From CAWBVG01 sp963792175 (GTDB lineage: Bacteria > Acidobacteriota > Vicinamibacteria > Vicinamibacterales > CAVVIG01): DNA of 64,000 nucleotides. Both the position numbers and the translations under genes were made by a program. Shown here piece after piece: positions 19,101 through 30,699 of the stretch. The stretch spans positions 51,769-115,768 of the forward strand of contig CAWBVG010000002.1 of NCBI GenBank assembly GCA_963792175.1. Reading direction: 5' to 3'. The stretch's first letter is position 1, and every line of letters starts with the position of its first letter. A model generated the notes under the pieces. It had not been told where the DNA came from. It was given only the letters and a program-made list of their open reading frames with translations, and did not search any database.

Positions 19101-20990
19101 CGGCGCGCCGTCGTCGACACGCGACTGACGCCTTCCGCCGCGCCAATCAGCCGAATGAACTCGGCGCGATGGCCGTGCGGATCGTCGCCTTTGAAGCGCT
19201 GGGCGAGCGCGAGCGCCTCGCTGAACGACGAGGCGCCTTTGAACTCGCTGTCGCGGAGCAGCATGCCGAATTCGACCACGGCCGCGGCGAATCCCAGTTC
19301 CGGAATCGACTGCGTCCGATTGGCGACGGCCGTCGTCATCAGCGTGCTGGCGTCGCCATCCGGCGCCTTGTAGCGGATCTTGACGGTCATCGCTTCGCCA
19401 GGCGGCGCGGCCGCCGCCACCTGGGTCGTCTGATACTTGAGCGGATCGATCGACACGCCTTCCATCGGCTGGCCGGCCGGGATCAGTTCGTACAACGCGG
19501 TCACCGAGTGACCCGCGCCGATCTCTCCCGCGTCTTTCTTGTCGTTGTTGAAGTCCTGCGCCTCGAGGATCCGCTTCTCATACCCGATCAGCCGGTAGGC
19601 GCCGACGGCGCGCGGGTTGAATTCAACCTGAAGCTTGACGTCTTTCGCCACGGTCACCAGCGTGCCGCCGGCCTGCTCGACGAGCACTTTCTGCGCCTCG
19701 GCGAGCGAGTCGATGTAGGCGTAGTTCCCGTTGCCCGCATCCGCGAGCTTGACCATCGTCGAATCCTTGACGTTCCCCATCCCGTATCCGAGCACCGACA
19801 GCGCGACGCCGCTCGCGCGCTTCTCCTCGACGAGCCGCAGCAGCGATCCCTGATCCGTGACGCCGACGTTGAAGTCGCCGTCGGTGGCCAGGATCACGCG
19901 GTTCACGCCGCCCTTGATGAAGTGGTCCTGCGCCACCTTGTAGGCGAGCATCAGGCCGGCGCCGCCGTTGGTGGATCCGCCGCCTTCGAGGCGCCGCAGC
20001 GCGTCGAGAATCGTGGGCGTGTCGCTGCCGGACGTCGACGGCAGGACCAGGCCGGTGTTGCCGGCATAGACGACGATCGCGACGCGATCCTTGTCGGTGA
20101 GATTCGGCGCCAGCATCGCCAGAGAGGCTTTGACGAGCGGCAGCTTGCGCGGATCGAACATCGAGCCCGACACGTCGATCAGGAAGACGAGATTGCGCGG
20201 CGGGATGTGGGTCGCGTCGATGCGCCGTGCCTGAAGGCCGACGAGCGCCAGGCGATGCGTCGGGTTCCACGGACAGTCGCCAATCGCCGTCGTGACCGAG
20301 AACGGCCGGCCGTCGCGCGGCTCGGGGTAGTTGAAGGAGAAATAGTTGATCAGCTCCTCGATCCGGACCGCGTCCTTCGGCGGCGCCTGCCCGAGATTCA
20401 GGAAGCGGCGGACGTTGGCGTACGAGGCCGTATCCACGTCGGCCGAAAAGGTCGACAACGGTGAGCTGGCCGCGTTGTGCCACTGATTGTCCGAGATGCG
20501 GTCGTAGGCCTCGGTGTTGAAACCGAGCGGTTGCGGTGCCGCGGAAAGCAGCAGAGGCGCGGAGAGCATCCCGCCGGCGACGCCCGCGTATTTGCGCTCC
20601 GACGACCGAGCTCGAGCTGGTATCGATGGTCGGCGACGCGGCCGTGACTGCCACCGTTTCCGCCACAGCGCCCACACGAAGCTCCAGCGACACGCGAACA
20701 ACGGCTCCCGCTTGAACGGCAACCTGTCGTGTGCTCTCGGTGAAACCGCTCAATGCGACGGTGATGGTGTACGGTCCGGGCGGAAGGGCGAGGAATGAGA
20801 ATTCGCCTTTGGCGTCGGTGATCGTTGTCCGGTCAGCGTCCGGCGCGTGCGAGAGACGGACGGTCGCGCCCGGCACAACGCCGCCGCTCGGATCCTTCAC
20901 GGTCCCCCGGATGATACCGACGCTGGACTGCGCGAGCAGGCCCGCGGCCGCGAGCAACGCGACGAACGCACCAATCGTGTACCGGCGCAT
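19097..20990 (-). CDS. YfbK-type von Willebrand factor A protein with N-terminal carboxypeptidase-regulatory-like domain
   Basis: Predicted secreted protein of ~630 residues. A signal peptide (TIGAFVALLAAAGLLAQ) is followed by a CarboxypepD_reg-like beta-sandwich (GIIRGTVKDPSGGVVPGA, TDAKGEFSFLALPPGPYTI). After a frame change near 20590 come the YfbK N-domain (NTEAYDRISDNQW, FSADVDTASYANVRRFLN), a VWA domain with intact MIDAS residues (LIDVSGSM, GGSTNGG, ATDGDFN), and the C-terminal domain. Start ATG at 20990 has a GGAGG site 5 bases upstream. The combination is common in Acidobacteriota and Bacteroidota. Its role is unclear; metal-dependent protein binding at the cell surface is the family expectation. 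Confidence 0.88.
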
Positions 20991-21176
20991 ATGGCCTCCA
21001 TTCTCGACGCGGGCATCCGTACACCTCTTTGGACACCGCATCGCGTCGTCTGGCTTGCCGCTGTGAGCAACTCGGGTAACCGTTCGGTTCGAGCGTGGTT
21101 GTGCGTTGGACGGGCTGTTTCGGCGATTGAACGGGCGGGGAACCCGCGCCGCAGTTCAACGCCGTGGATATCGAAT

Positions 21177-22275
21177 TCAGTCCGTGAGATCGCGTTCGAC
21201 GATCGTCGCGACGAGATCGCCGACCGCCAGGCACGACGTCAACCCGGGAGACTCGATACCGGATGCCTGGACGACGAACGGATTCTCGCGATCGCGGCGG
21301 ATCAGGAAATCCGCGAACGACTCGGCGGGCGAATGGATTTTCGCGCGGATGCCGCTGCCGCCGAGCCGCAGATCCTCGAGCCTCACGTCCTTGAGCAGCC
21401 GGCGAGCCGGCTCGAGGAAGGCTTCGACCGGCAGACGATGGCTCTCGTAATCGTCTTTCCGCTCCTGGAACGACGCGGTCGGTCCAAGCCAGACGTGTCC
21501 GTCCGTCGTTCGCACCAGGTGCACGCCAAGACCGTGCGTATGCGGAAGGGGATAGACGAGCGCGTTGACGAGCGATCGCTTCGACGGCGTGAGCTCGACG
21601 TATTCGCCACGGCACGGGTAGATCGTGAACGTCTCTCCTCCGAGAAGGCGCGAGACGTCATCGGCGTACAAGCCCGCGGCGTTGACGACGGTCCGGGCCC
21701 GGATCGATTCACGCTCCGTGCGCAAGCTCCATGCCGTCGGCATGCCGGTCGGCGCCGATCAACCGCGTGCCCGGCAGAAAGATAGCGCCCGCGTCGGCGC
21801 CGGTCGTCAGCAGCGTCTTGACGAGCGCCTCGGCTTCGACCACGCCCGACTCGGGTGACCACAAAGCGGCGACGCCCGACACCGCTGGCTCGCGTGCGAC
21901 GATGAACGCCCGATCGACCAGCTCCAACCCGTCCACGCCATTGCCGTCGCCGCGCACCTTGAGCGCTTCGAGCTGGCGGACCTCGCCGTCGTCGTGCGCG
22001 ACAATCAGCTTGCCGGACCGACGGTGCGGCACGTTGTAGCGGGCGCAGAACGCGTACATCAGCCGTCGCCCTTCGACGCACAGCCGGGCTTTCAGCGATC
22101 CGGGTGGGTAGTAGATGCCCGCGTGAATGACCCCGCTGTTGTGCGTGCTGGTGTCGAGACCCGGGCGCGGGTGCCGCTCGAGGACGCAGGTCGAATGGCC
22201 GCGCGCCGCGAGCGCCCGGGCCGCGGCCAGTCCGGTGACGCCGGCGCCGACGACTGCGACGTCAATCTCGGTCAA
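21177..22275 (-). CDS. lhgO: L-2-hydroxyglutarate oxidase-like FAD enzyme, one frameshift
   Basis: FAD-dependent oxidoreductase of the DAO/LhgO family. N-terminal dinucleotide motif GAGVTGLAAARALAARGH, then the LhgO hallmark NSGVIHAGIYYPPGSLKA followed by LC. The frame changes near 21718, after which VVNAAGLYADDVSRL, PCRGEYVEL, HTHGLGVHLVRTTDG and GIESPGLTSCLAVG complete the ~365-residue protein. LhgO oxidises L-2-hydroxyglutarate to 2-oxoglutarate and passes electrons to quinone. The start overlaps the stop of the GT-C/F5-8C gene upstream (ATGA), so it may be co-expressed with surface-glycan genes, though a metabolic link is not obvious. Confidence 0.85.
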
Positions 22276-24392
22276 CGCGTGTCACCGGTCGAGCGCGTGC
22301 CGCTGTCAACGCGCTCCAGCAATTCGAGCTCGTGAATCGACCAGAACAGTTCGTCCGTCACGCCACCTTGCCGCAGGCGAATGACGCGCGCGCGATTCGG
22401 CGGCAGTGGGACGTCGACGATGGGGTACGCGTGATCCACGAGGAATCCTCGAGCGAAGTGCGGCAGCACCGACCCGCTGAAAAGCGTTCTGGTCCCGGCG
22501 GGTTCCACGGCCTCGATCGTCAGCTCACGCGGGTAGTCGCCGAAGCTCCGTTCGGCGGTCTGCATTCTCACGTGCCCGACGTCCCGAGGCTTGTCGAGCT
22601 CGATCTCGATCCATTCGCGCCCGGTCTGCCGGCCGGCGCTCAGCCACCGGCTGTCTCGATTGCCGTCGAACAGCAGCGGAAGCCTGTCCGGCGAATGCGA
22701 CGATCGCGCGCGCATCGCGGTGTGCGGAATCGGATGGGAAACGCCTTCCACCGGTGGGACATCCTCCGCCAGCGCAAAAACGACGGTACGGCCGAAGTCG
22801 TGCCGTTCCGCGATCGGTCCGCTCTCGAACTCGTGAAGCAGGGCCGTCTCCGTTGCGGGACTGTCGAACCGGCCGCCATGCACCACGACATATCGTGCGC
22901 CGAGCGCGCGAACGCAAGCGACAGCGGCGCCGAGATGATTCGCGTCGCCAAAGCCCTGGTCGCGGCCGGACAGCAGCCGCAGCAGCGGCGGATCGTAGCT
23001 GCTGTGACCGTTGATCGTGCGATGACCGTGCACGAGCGTGAAGTACTGATACGTCATCTGGCGCGCTTCGTCGTCCGTAGCGAATGGCAGTTCCAGGACC
23101 GGACCCGCGGCGCTCTGGCGGAGGAATTCGTAGGCGCGGCGGTCGTCCGGATCGGGAATCGGATCGAATACCGCGGTGCGAACGGGAACGGCCCACGATT
23201 CGGTGACGATCAGCGCGCCGAGGAGCACGACCACCCACGTCCGTCCGGATCCGACGCGATCGAGCAGGACGACCGCTCCCTGCGCGGCCAGCACGGCCAG
23301 CGCCAGGATCACCAGAAGGCCCATCCGGGAAACGGCGCGGAGCCCGTCGAGGCCCGGCACGACATCGAGCAGCAGCTGGTATGGGCCGGCAATCGCGGCG
23401 CGATGGCCCCAGGCCGTCGGGTGGGGACCGAGCGAGAGGACGAAGGCGGTCGCGGCGATCGCCGCGTACAGTCCGGCATGCGGTATGGCCCGGCCGCGCC
23501 TGGTCGAGAGCGCGATACCGGCAAGGACCAGCGCGACGGCGCCCGGAAAGAGTTCGTGCTCTCCAGTGCCTCGACGCGCATGCCGCCAGAGCCAGATTCG
23601 ATTGTGTCCGCGGAAGTAGTCACTGACGTCCGCGCTCAGCCGTTCGATTTCATCCGAGGTCCGCCGGAAATTATTCTCCTGCCGAACACGATAGTACACG
23701 CGCGCGATCGGCGCGAGCACCAGAGCGGCGAGCACCGCGACGGCGATCACATGGACGGCCGTGCGCACTGGCGGCGGGCGTCGGCGCCACATCTCGGCCA
23801 TGCCCACGGCAGCGAGCGGCAGCAGGCCGAAGTACGCAAAGTAGTTGGCGGTGAGGCACTGCATCACATAGAAGAATCCGCTCGCGAGCAGATACCGCCA
23901 GGCGCCGGTGGCGAAGTAGCGATGGAGCGCCCACAGGCTCAGCGGGAGCCATCCGGTCATCAGCCACTGCAGGTGTGCGAAATGCGCCACTCGAAACGCC
24001 GAGCATGCATAGATCGCCGCCGCCACCGCCGCCGCGTCGCGTCGTTCGGTCACCACTCGTGCGAGCAGGTACATGCCGATGCCGGCATTCGCGTACGAGG
24101 CGATGAACGCGAGGTTGTACACGAGCACCGGATTCGCGGTCAGCCACTGCAGCGGCGCCGTCAGCGCCGCGATGCCGAGAAGATGATCGGAATAGGCCAG
24201 CGTGTGCGCGTACGGATGAAAACTCGGTGCATCCCAGAGTTGATGAAACCCGTTCCGGATCACGCTGGCATCCCACCAGAGGATCCACGCGTTCAGGACC
24301 GGATCGCCCAGGTCGTTCGGCAGGTAGGTCGTCAGATGGAAGACGAGCGGAAACGTGATGACCAGCGCGATGCCGACGAAGCACGCGAGCAC
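22272..24392 (-). CDS. GT-C-like membrane protein with C-terminal discoidin-like domain
   Basis: A 706-residue protein, GTG start at 24392. About eleven hydrophobic segments fill residues 1-430. The first periplasmic loop holds the acidic pattern NDLGDPVLNAW, consistent with a lipid-linked sugar glycosyltransferase fold. From ~430 onward the protein is soluble and periplasmic, and residues ~575-690 read as an F5/8 type C (discoidin) domain: LFDGNRDSRWLS, ...WIEIELDKPRDVGHVRM, then ELTIEAV. Such domains bind carbohydrate, so the enzyme may recognise its acceptor glycan. It is third in a four-gene minus-strand operon (30615 down to 21177). Confidence 0.75.
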   Translation of the reverse strand: MLACFVGIALVITFPLVFHLTTYLPNDLGDPVLNAWILWWDASVIRNGFHQLWDAPSFHPYAHTLAYSDHLLGIAALTAPLQWLTANPVLVYNLAFIASYANAGIGMYLLARVVTERRDAAAVAAAIYACSAFRVAHFAHLQWLMTGWLPLSLWALHRYFATGAWRYLLASGFFYVMQCLTANYFAYFGLLPLAAVGMAEMWRRRPPPVRTAVHVIAVAVLAALVLAPIARVYYRVRQENNFRRTSDEIERLSADVSDYFRGHNRIWLWRHARRGTGEHELFPGAVALVLAGIALSTRRGRAIPHAGLYAAIAATAFVLSLGPHPTAWGHRAAIAGPYQLLLDVVPGLDGLRAVSRMGLLVILALAVLAAQGAVVLLDRVGSGRTWVVVLLGALIVTESWAVPVRTAVFDPIPDPDDRRAYEFLRQSAAGPVLELPFATDDEARQMTYQYFTLVHGHRTINGHSSYDPPLLRLLSGRDQGFGDANHLGAAVACVRALGARYVVVHGGRFDSPATETALLHEFESGPIAERHDFGRTVVFALAEDVPPVEGVSHPIPHTAMRARSSHSPDRLPLLFDGNRDSRWLSAGRQTGREWIEIELDKPRDVGHVRMQTAERSFGDYPRELTIEAVEPAGTRTLFSGSVLPHFARGFLVDHAYPIVDVPLPPNRARVIRLRQGGVTDELFWSIHELELLERVDSGTRSTGDTR

Positions 24393-24441
24393 CGTGCCGA
24401 TCTCCAGCGCCGTCGGACCTGCCGGGCGCAGGTTGTGGGGA

Positions 24442-26875
24442 TCAGTGGACGTAGCTCACCTCCCCCGCTGCGGAAATCCGGGCAGCCACCGGCGCCTGGC
24501 GATCGATCCGGCCGCCGAGAACCCGGAAGAGGAACTCCGGATCGGTCGCTTCCCGCACGAACGGCGCGTCGATTCGTCGCATCGGTTCCTGACGCTGGAC
24601 GATTGTCCCGGCGCCGCGGACCAGCGCGCCATACTCCGGCAACCGGAACAGCGTGGCCGCACGGTCGATCCGCGGTTTCTGAACGAGAAGCGCGAGTGCC
24701 AGGAGGCAGGCGGCCGCGGCGGCGCGACCGGCAGGCGCGGGCAACAGACGCGCCGTCCACGCCAGCATGAGAACCACCGAAGGCACGACCGTCATATACA
24801 AGTACGAATCGTACGCCTCCGGCCAGATCGCCCACAGCAGAACAGTTAGAGCCAGCGGCCACACGGTGATGGCCGAGATGGGTGAAAAGGCACCAATCGC
24901 CCTGAGCAGCGCTCCGGCGCCGCAGATGAGGACCAACGCCATCTGCGGCGCGGCGAATGGCGCCGCAGCCATCGATTCCATCGACACGCTGACGCTTCGG
25001 AATGCCTCGAAGATGCGGAGCTGTCGCGGATGCTGCAGCGCGCTGACGACGCGGGTCGGCTGAACCGACGCTGACGTCAGCATCGACGGTACCTGCAGCA
25101 CGATCACGACGCACGCCGCCTCCGCCACGGCGGCGAGGACCGGCACACCGCGTTGACGGGCCAGGAGCACGAGGCCGAGGGCAATCGACACCGCCACCGG
25201 CAGCGCCGGCGTGTGCGCCTGGACCGCGAGCCACGCGACGGCGAACACGACGAGGCGCCGCGGTCGCGTCAGATCGTTCGCCCACGCGAGCAGCAGCCCG
25301 ATTCCGATCTTCACGAACGTCACGGCCAGCACCGGATTCCAGATGACGGAGGAGAGCGCGAGATCGAACGGACACGACGCGATCACCAACACGGTCGCAA
25401 CCGCGAACACCCACGACCCGCTCGCTTTTCGAATTCCCGTACACAGCACGGCATCGGCGAACGACTGTGCGGCGGCCAGCCCGATTCCGCCCGCATGGGG
25501 CAGATTGTCGACCAGCGGACCGATCGTGACACGGCTGGCCCAGAGCACCCAGTAATACACCGGCCCGAAACTGTTGCCGCCGCCGTTGCTCGGGGCGCCG
25601 ACGAGCGGCAGGTTCGCGAATGGACCGAGCGCGATCGTCCAGTCCCGGATCTGATCGCCCATCAGAAAGAAATGATCCGAGAGGCCTCGCGTGCGAATCC
25701 AGAACGTGTACGCGGCCACGGCCGCGACGAGCAGCCTGCCCCAGAGTGGCGAGCTCGTGAGCCGTTCGAGGTGTCGCAGCGGCGCGGGACCGGAGTCCGC
25801 CACTCGCCGACTGGCCGCAACGGCGATCGACGCGACGATGGCCGCCACGATCCCGATCGCCAATCCTTCCAGCACGCGTCCGGCGAATACGGTGCCGAAG
25901 AGGTTGTCGCCGAAAAACCCTCGCACGGGTTCAAGAAAGATTCGCTGAACCGGAGAATGGTCTCCGGCGGGGCGCCGCAACAGGCGGCCGGCCGCGGGCG
26001 AGGCAAACACCCACGCTTCGATGATGACCGCGAGACCGAAAAGTCCGGCGATCGGCGCGGACTGAAGTCCGCCGGGAGCGGCACGTCGCCACAAATCGCC
26101 GGCCGCTCCGGCAACGAGCCACGTCAGCAGCAGGAGCGCACACACATCGAACGCTGTCTTGGCGATATCCCACGCGCGTAGAAACCTGAGCTGCCATTCC
26201 GCAATGCGAACGGTCCGAACGGCGCTGCCGCTGAACGGGATCTGCCGCCCAGCGATCTGCTCGCCCGCCGCAAAACGACGGGGTGCGGCATATGGTGACG
26301 AGAGGTGTACGTAGACTTGATGCCAGCCGCGGCTCGGCGCCGCGACGCCGGTGCGCGCACCCGTCCGGCGGCGTCACGGTCGCAACGACGATCCCGTCGA
26401 CGACGAGCTCCGCCGAGGCACCCGGCGCGTACAGATAGAACATGTGAGGCGCCTCGCCAGCGCTCCACCAGTGACCGTCCCACACCGCCGCAAACGCCTG
26501 ATTGGCATCGAAGGAGGCGAGCGGCAGCTCCGTGGCGTCGTTGGAAAAGTCCAGCCGCCGATCGACTCGCGTCACATCCGGAGGCGTACCGGCGCTGGCA
26601 GCCGAATCCGCGTCGTACCGTCCACGGAAACCCGGCTCGCCTGGAATGACGCTCGCGACGAACAGCGCCGCCAGGCCCGCGGCAGCAGCCGCGGGCCCAC
26701 CCGGCAGACGCCAGCGAACGAGCACGAGCCACCAGATCAGCAGCAGGGCGACGGCGCCGAGCGGACCGAGCGGGACACCGTGAACCAGTCCGGCGCCGAA
26801 ACTCGGCGCGAGCACGTACACGGTCCAGAGCAATGCGTCCGCGCCGCGGCGCGTCGAATCTGATGTGGCGATCAT
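24442..26875 (-). CDS. GT-C-like membrane protein, one frameshift near the N-terminal domain
   Basis: The start at 26875 encodes three TM helices and a soluble loop resembling the YfhO/GT-C group (FYLYAPGASAELVVDG). The frame changes near 26350 and continues through SRGWHQVYVHLSSP and RIAEWQLRFLRAWDI into the 567-residue hydrophobic body, whose catalytic-loop candidate is MGDQIRDWT (with TRGLSDHFFL just before it). Total ~810 residues. About twelve TM segments are visible, with a small soluble C-terminus. It is likely a polyprenyl-linked glycosyltransferase of the surface-glycan pathway; donor and acceptor are unknown. It begins 16 bases after the stop of the large ligase-like gene. Confidence 0.7.
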
Positions 26876-26891
26876 CGCGGGGCTCTGACGG

Positions 26892-29800
26892 CTACCGCAC
26901 CGGTTGACCGTGAGCGGTTTGCGGTGTGTCGACGAACGTCCATTGGACGGCCAGACCAAGGTCGGGCGGCGACGGCGGCACCGTTCGGTCGAGATAAGTC
27001 CGGACCATCAACATTCGTGGCTCGCGGTCGATGATGACGTCGGTGGTCACCGGTTGATTGTCGCGAAGCACGGTCTCGAGCACGAGCCGGTCGTCGTGCC
27101 ACACGCGCGCCAGAACCGGATGCGTCGCGACGTCCGGACGCGTCACCCACACTGCCAGCTTCACCACCGGGCTGGAGGCGCGGACGACCGCGACCGCATG
27201 TTGATCCGTCGGCCGGTACGCGTCGCCGCCCGGCGTGTGCTCGATTTCGTGGAACCCATACACGTAGTTCCAGCCACCCTGCCTGGCGCGCATGGGAACC
27301 CTGAGTGAGGTCAGGCTGGTGTGCAACGTCCCGATCGCAAACACGACGATGACTGCCGCCAGCAGCATCCATTGCCACGACGCGGCGGATTGACGTTCGC
27401 CGTTCGGTATGGCCGGCCACCGATCCGAGAAGTACCAGAACAGAAACGTCCAGAACGCCATCGCCACGGCCGCGTTCTGGGTCGGCATGCCGACCTGAGA
27501 GACGAGGACGATGCCAACGAGCGCGCCGGCGACGACGGTGGCGGACCGATCGCGCGCGCGATTCGGACGGCGGAACACCGCGATTGCCAGGCACACGGCC
27601 CACGCGATCCAGCCCAGGCTGCCGACCGTGCCCAGTTCGGCGAGATTGTGGCGGATCCAGTTCTGCGCATTGTCCGGGGCGAGCGGGCCGCCCAGGTGAG
27701 AGAACTGATAGTCGCCGACAATCAGCGGAAAGGAGCCGAGCCCGACGCCGAACCAGGGATGCGATCGAATCATCTCGAGGGCCGCGCGTCCGTATCCCCC
27801 GCGGTCCCACAGCATTCTCGAAAAGCCGGCGATCGAGTCGAACGATGCCCGCGGCAGAATCCATCCTATCCGGAGCGCCGGTCCGGTGTCCCTCAAGGCA
27901 AACAGCAATGCGCCGGCGGTCACGCACGCGACCCCGAGCACGGCCAGCCGTCCGCGGCGGCGTGTGGGAGCGCTCGATCCCGAAGGCCGCGCCAGCGACA
28001 CGCCAGCGATCGCCAGCGCAATCATCTCGGCGACGAGCGCCGTTTTCGAGCCGGACGCCCACGTTCCGACCAGCGACAGGGCAAAACCGCCGAGCATCGC
28101 GACATTCCATTGGCGATCGCGACCGCGATCGAGGCACGCCAGGAACCCGCAACCGCACAGCATGGCGGCGATGCCGAAGCCATTGGCGTCCATCATCGTG
28201 GCGGCGGTGCGATGGAATTGCGCCCAGCCGGCATTCAGGAACGTGATGTCGCCGAACAATTGATAGGCGGCGACCGCGCAGGCGATGGAGCCGCCCGCCA
28301 GCAGCGGCATGACGAGCGATCGCTGGAAACGCTGGCGATCGCCGGAGTACTGCTGGAATAGCCAGTCGAGCCACAGGATCCCGAGCATCAGCAGCGCCGC
28401 CGCGTCGGCGGCGATGGCAATCGACGACCGTGCGCTGAGTGCGATGGCGGACGCCGGAAGGTCGAGCATGCCTGGAAGCTCAGGATGGAAGTCGACCTCG
28501 CGCAGGGCGATGATCGGCCAGCTGACCGCCGCCGCGAGCGCCCAACCGACGAGCGGCACACGCCAGTCCTTCGGCAGGCTCCAGTGCCGCCACGACCCTC
28601 GGCGCCACATCACCCCAAGCAATCCGCTCGTCAGGAACAGTGGATACGCATTCGGGTCGTGCACCCAGAAGCGCGAGAAGACCGCCGGCGCGAGGAACGT
28701 CGCTCCGAGCACGAGGCCGGCGGCGTTCTCCCAGAGCCCGCTGATCGCCCATGCCGCCGCGAAGCTGGCGGCGGCGATGGCGGCGAAGCCGGTCTGATTG
28801 CCGTCGGCGACGAACGCCCTGACGGCGATGGCTGCCGCGAGCGATATCAGGATCAACCCTTTTGTCGCCTGCTCCGCACGATCCGCAAACGACCGTGTCG
28901 CGACCGCGGCCTCGCGCGCGGCCGTCCGGTCCGCGATCACGGGTGCGAGCGCGAGGTTCCACGCGAGAGCCGAGGCCGCCAGGGCGACGACAAACAGCAA
29001 GACCCCGGACGTCAGTGCCGGTGGCACGAACGAGAAGGCGAACGTGCCGGTCTGTCCGGCCGCGAGCTGCACGTACATCTTGCCGCCTGACGCCGGGTCG
29101 AGGAGGACCGGTCCGGCACTGCTCCGCCAGCCTGGTGCGTAGTTCTCGTTGAGATAGATCTTCGACGGCGCGAAACCTCCCACGACGGCAAACTGGACGC
29201 GGTTGGGGGTGAAGACAATGTCCGAGATCGTGGCGTTGTCCTCGGACCAGAGGAGTGGTCGCGCCACATCGGCGCCCCGGATCAACTGCAGCGGCTCGGT
29301 ACACGGGTGCGTGACCGGCTCGGGAACCCTGAAGCCGGCGGCCTGCGGTGGCTGCGAAAATGCGTTCGCGAACGGCCGCTGGTTGACGAACACCAGGCTG
29401 ACGACGCCGATCGCACAGACGGCGGTCGCGGCATACTGCCGCCGCGGGGTCGTGAGCCAGCGATCCACGGCGTGCCGGCCGGCCGCGCCAATCGCCAGCG
29501 CGCCGAACAGCACGACGGCGATCGTGTAGCGGCTCCACCCACCGAGTGACGTCACGGCGGCCAGGCCTGATGCGGGCGAGAAGGGATGGAATTCGCCCGC
29601 GGAGAGGATCAGACACGACGTCGCAAGCACGGCGATTGCAGCCGCGCGCTGACGTCCGGGCATCGTTCGCGCCGCAAACGGCCACAAGAGACTCACGCCG
29701 ATCGCGATCGCGCCGAGTATCCCGATGTAGTTTCCGTATTCCGCCCACTTGTGCCGTTGCACGCCTGAGAGCCGCGCGTCAACGCCCAGCGACGAATCGG

Positions 29801-30615
29801 TGTAGGCGCGCCACACCATGTCGCCGGTCATCCGGTCCGGATGATCGGTGGCGGTCCGTGTGTCGGAGAAGCGATCGCTCGCCACGAACTCCGCAACCGG
29901 CAGCAGCTTGGGCGCCGCGTACGCCGCAGCGTAGGTCCCGACGACGAGCGCGAACGCCAACGGTCGCCAGTCGCGCGCGACAACGGCAGTCGCGACCGCC
30001 AGGCCGCCGATCGCGAGCAGCGCAATCGGTATCACCGGCACGCCGCCGCTGTAGATCGTGACCGCCAGAATCGCCGCGGCCGCGAGAGCCGGGCGCAGCC
30101 GCCCCGACTGAAAGGCGAGGTGCAGGAAGTCACAGCAGCCACGGCAGATAGAACGCCGGCAGAAAGGCACTATCGCCAGCGGCGAGGTGGAGCGCCAGCG
30201 ATCCCGAGAGCGTGAAGATGGACGCGGCGTAGACGACCAGCGGCAGGAATGTCAGCCGCACGGCGCGCGTCAACAGCCAGTGCATGCCGAGCAAGCCGAT
30301 CCAGTAGTGCAGGACGATGTTCACTTTCACCGCGAGGGCGAGCGGCATGATGGCGACGAGGAGGTAGACAGGACTGAGCAGCGGGACCGACGGGTGCTGC
30401 CACATCACGTTGCCGCCGCACTGCCACGGGCTCCAGAACGGCGCCTGGCGGTACGTCACGACGTTCTTGAGGACTTCGCCGAAGTAGAACAGCTGCCGAT
30501 CCCAGTCGGCGGCACCCAGCCCGAACGGTCTGGCAAACAGTGGCAGGCAGAACAGGATGCTCAGGAGGCCGTACAGCGCGCTGACACCCAGCGCGCGTCG
30601 CGAGAATTGCTCCAT
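26892..30615 (-). CDS. Giant YfhO-like / O-antigen ligase-like fusion membrane protein
   Basis: About 1,240 residues once a single inserted base near 30145 is removed (PAFYLPWLL joins FLHLAFQSGR). The N-terminal half looks like a YfhO-type GT-C protein: DWDRQLFYFGEVLKN in the first loop and the late NYAPGWRSSAGP periplasmic motif. After a ~30-residue charged linker a second set of about ten TM helices follows with the O-antigen ligase/Wzy_C hallmarks HPWFGVGLGSFP and RHNLAELGTVGSLGW. A soluble beta-rich C-terminal domain closes the protein. No stop codon or restart is visible between the halves. It may couple glycan modification to polymerisation or ligation at the periplasmic face. It is first in the operon that runs to 21177. 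Confidence 0.72.
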
Positions 30616-30644
30616 TGAGGCCGGGTTTTCGGATGGTAGCACAG

Positions 30645-30673
30645 CGTGATCGTCGTCACCGCGATGATATAGT
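30645..30673 (+). promoter_or_regulatory. Weak candidate promoter for the GT4 gene
   Basis: TATAGT at 30668-30673 matches the -10 consensus at five of six positions and sits 26 bases before the ATG at 30700. The matching -35 (around 30645-30650) is poor. The 84-base gap separates divergent genes, so a promoter is expected here. Confidence 0.3.
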
Positions 30674-30699
30674 CGGGCCGACCGCACTCATCAGCCTCG

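Noticed and set aside
18431..20464. Plus-strand open frame of 677 codons across rfbD and opposite the VWA gene
   Set aside because: Only its first part matches a protein (the shifted rfbD segment); the rest is antisense to the VWA protein and is a shadow.
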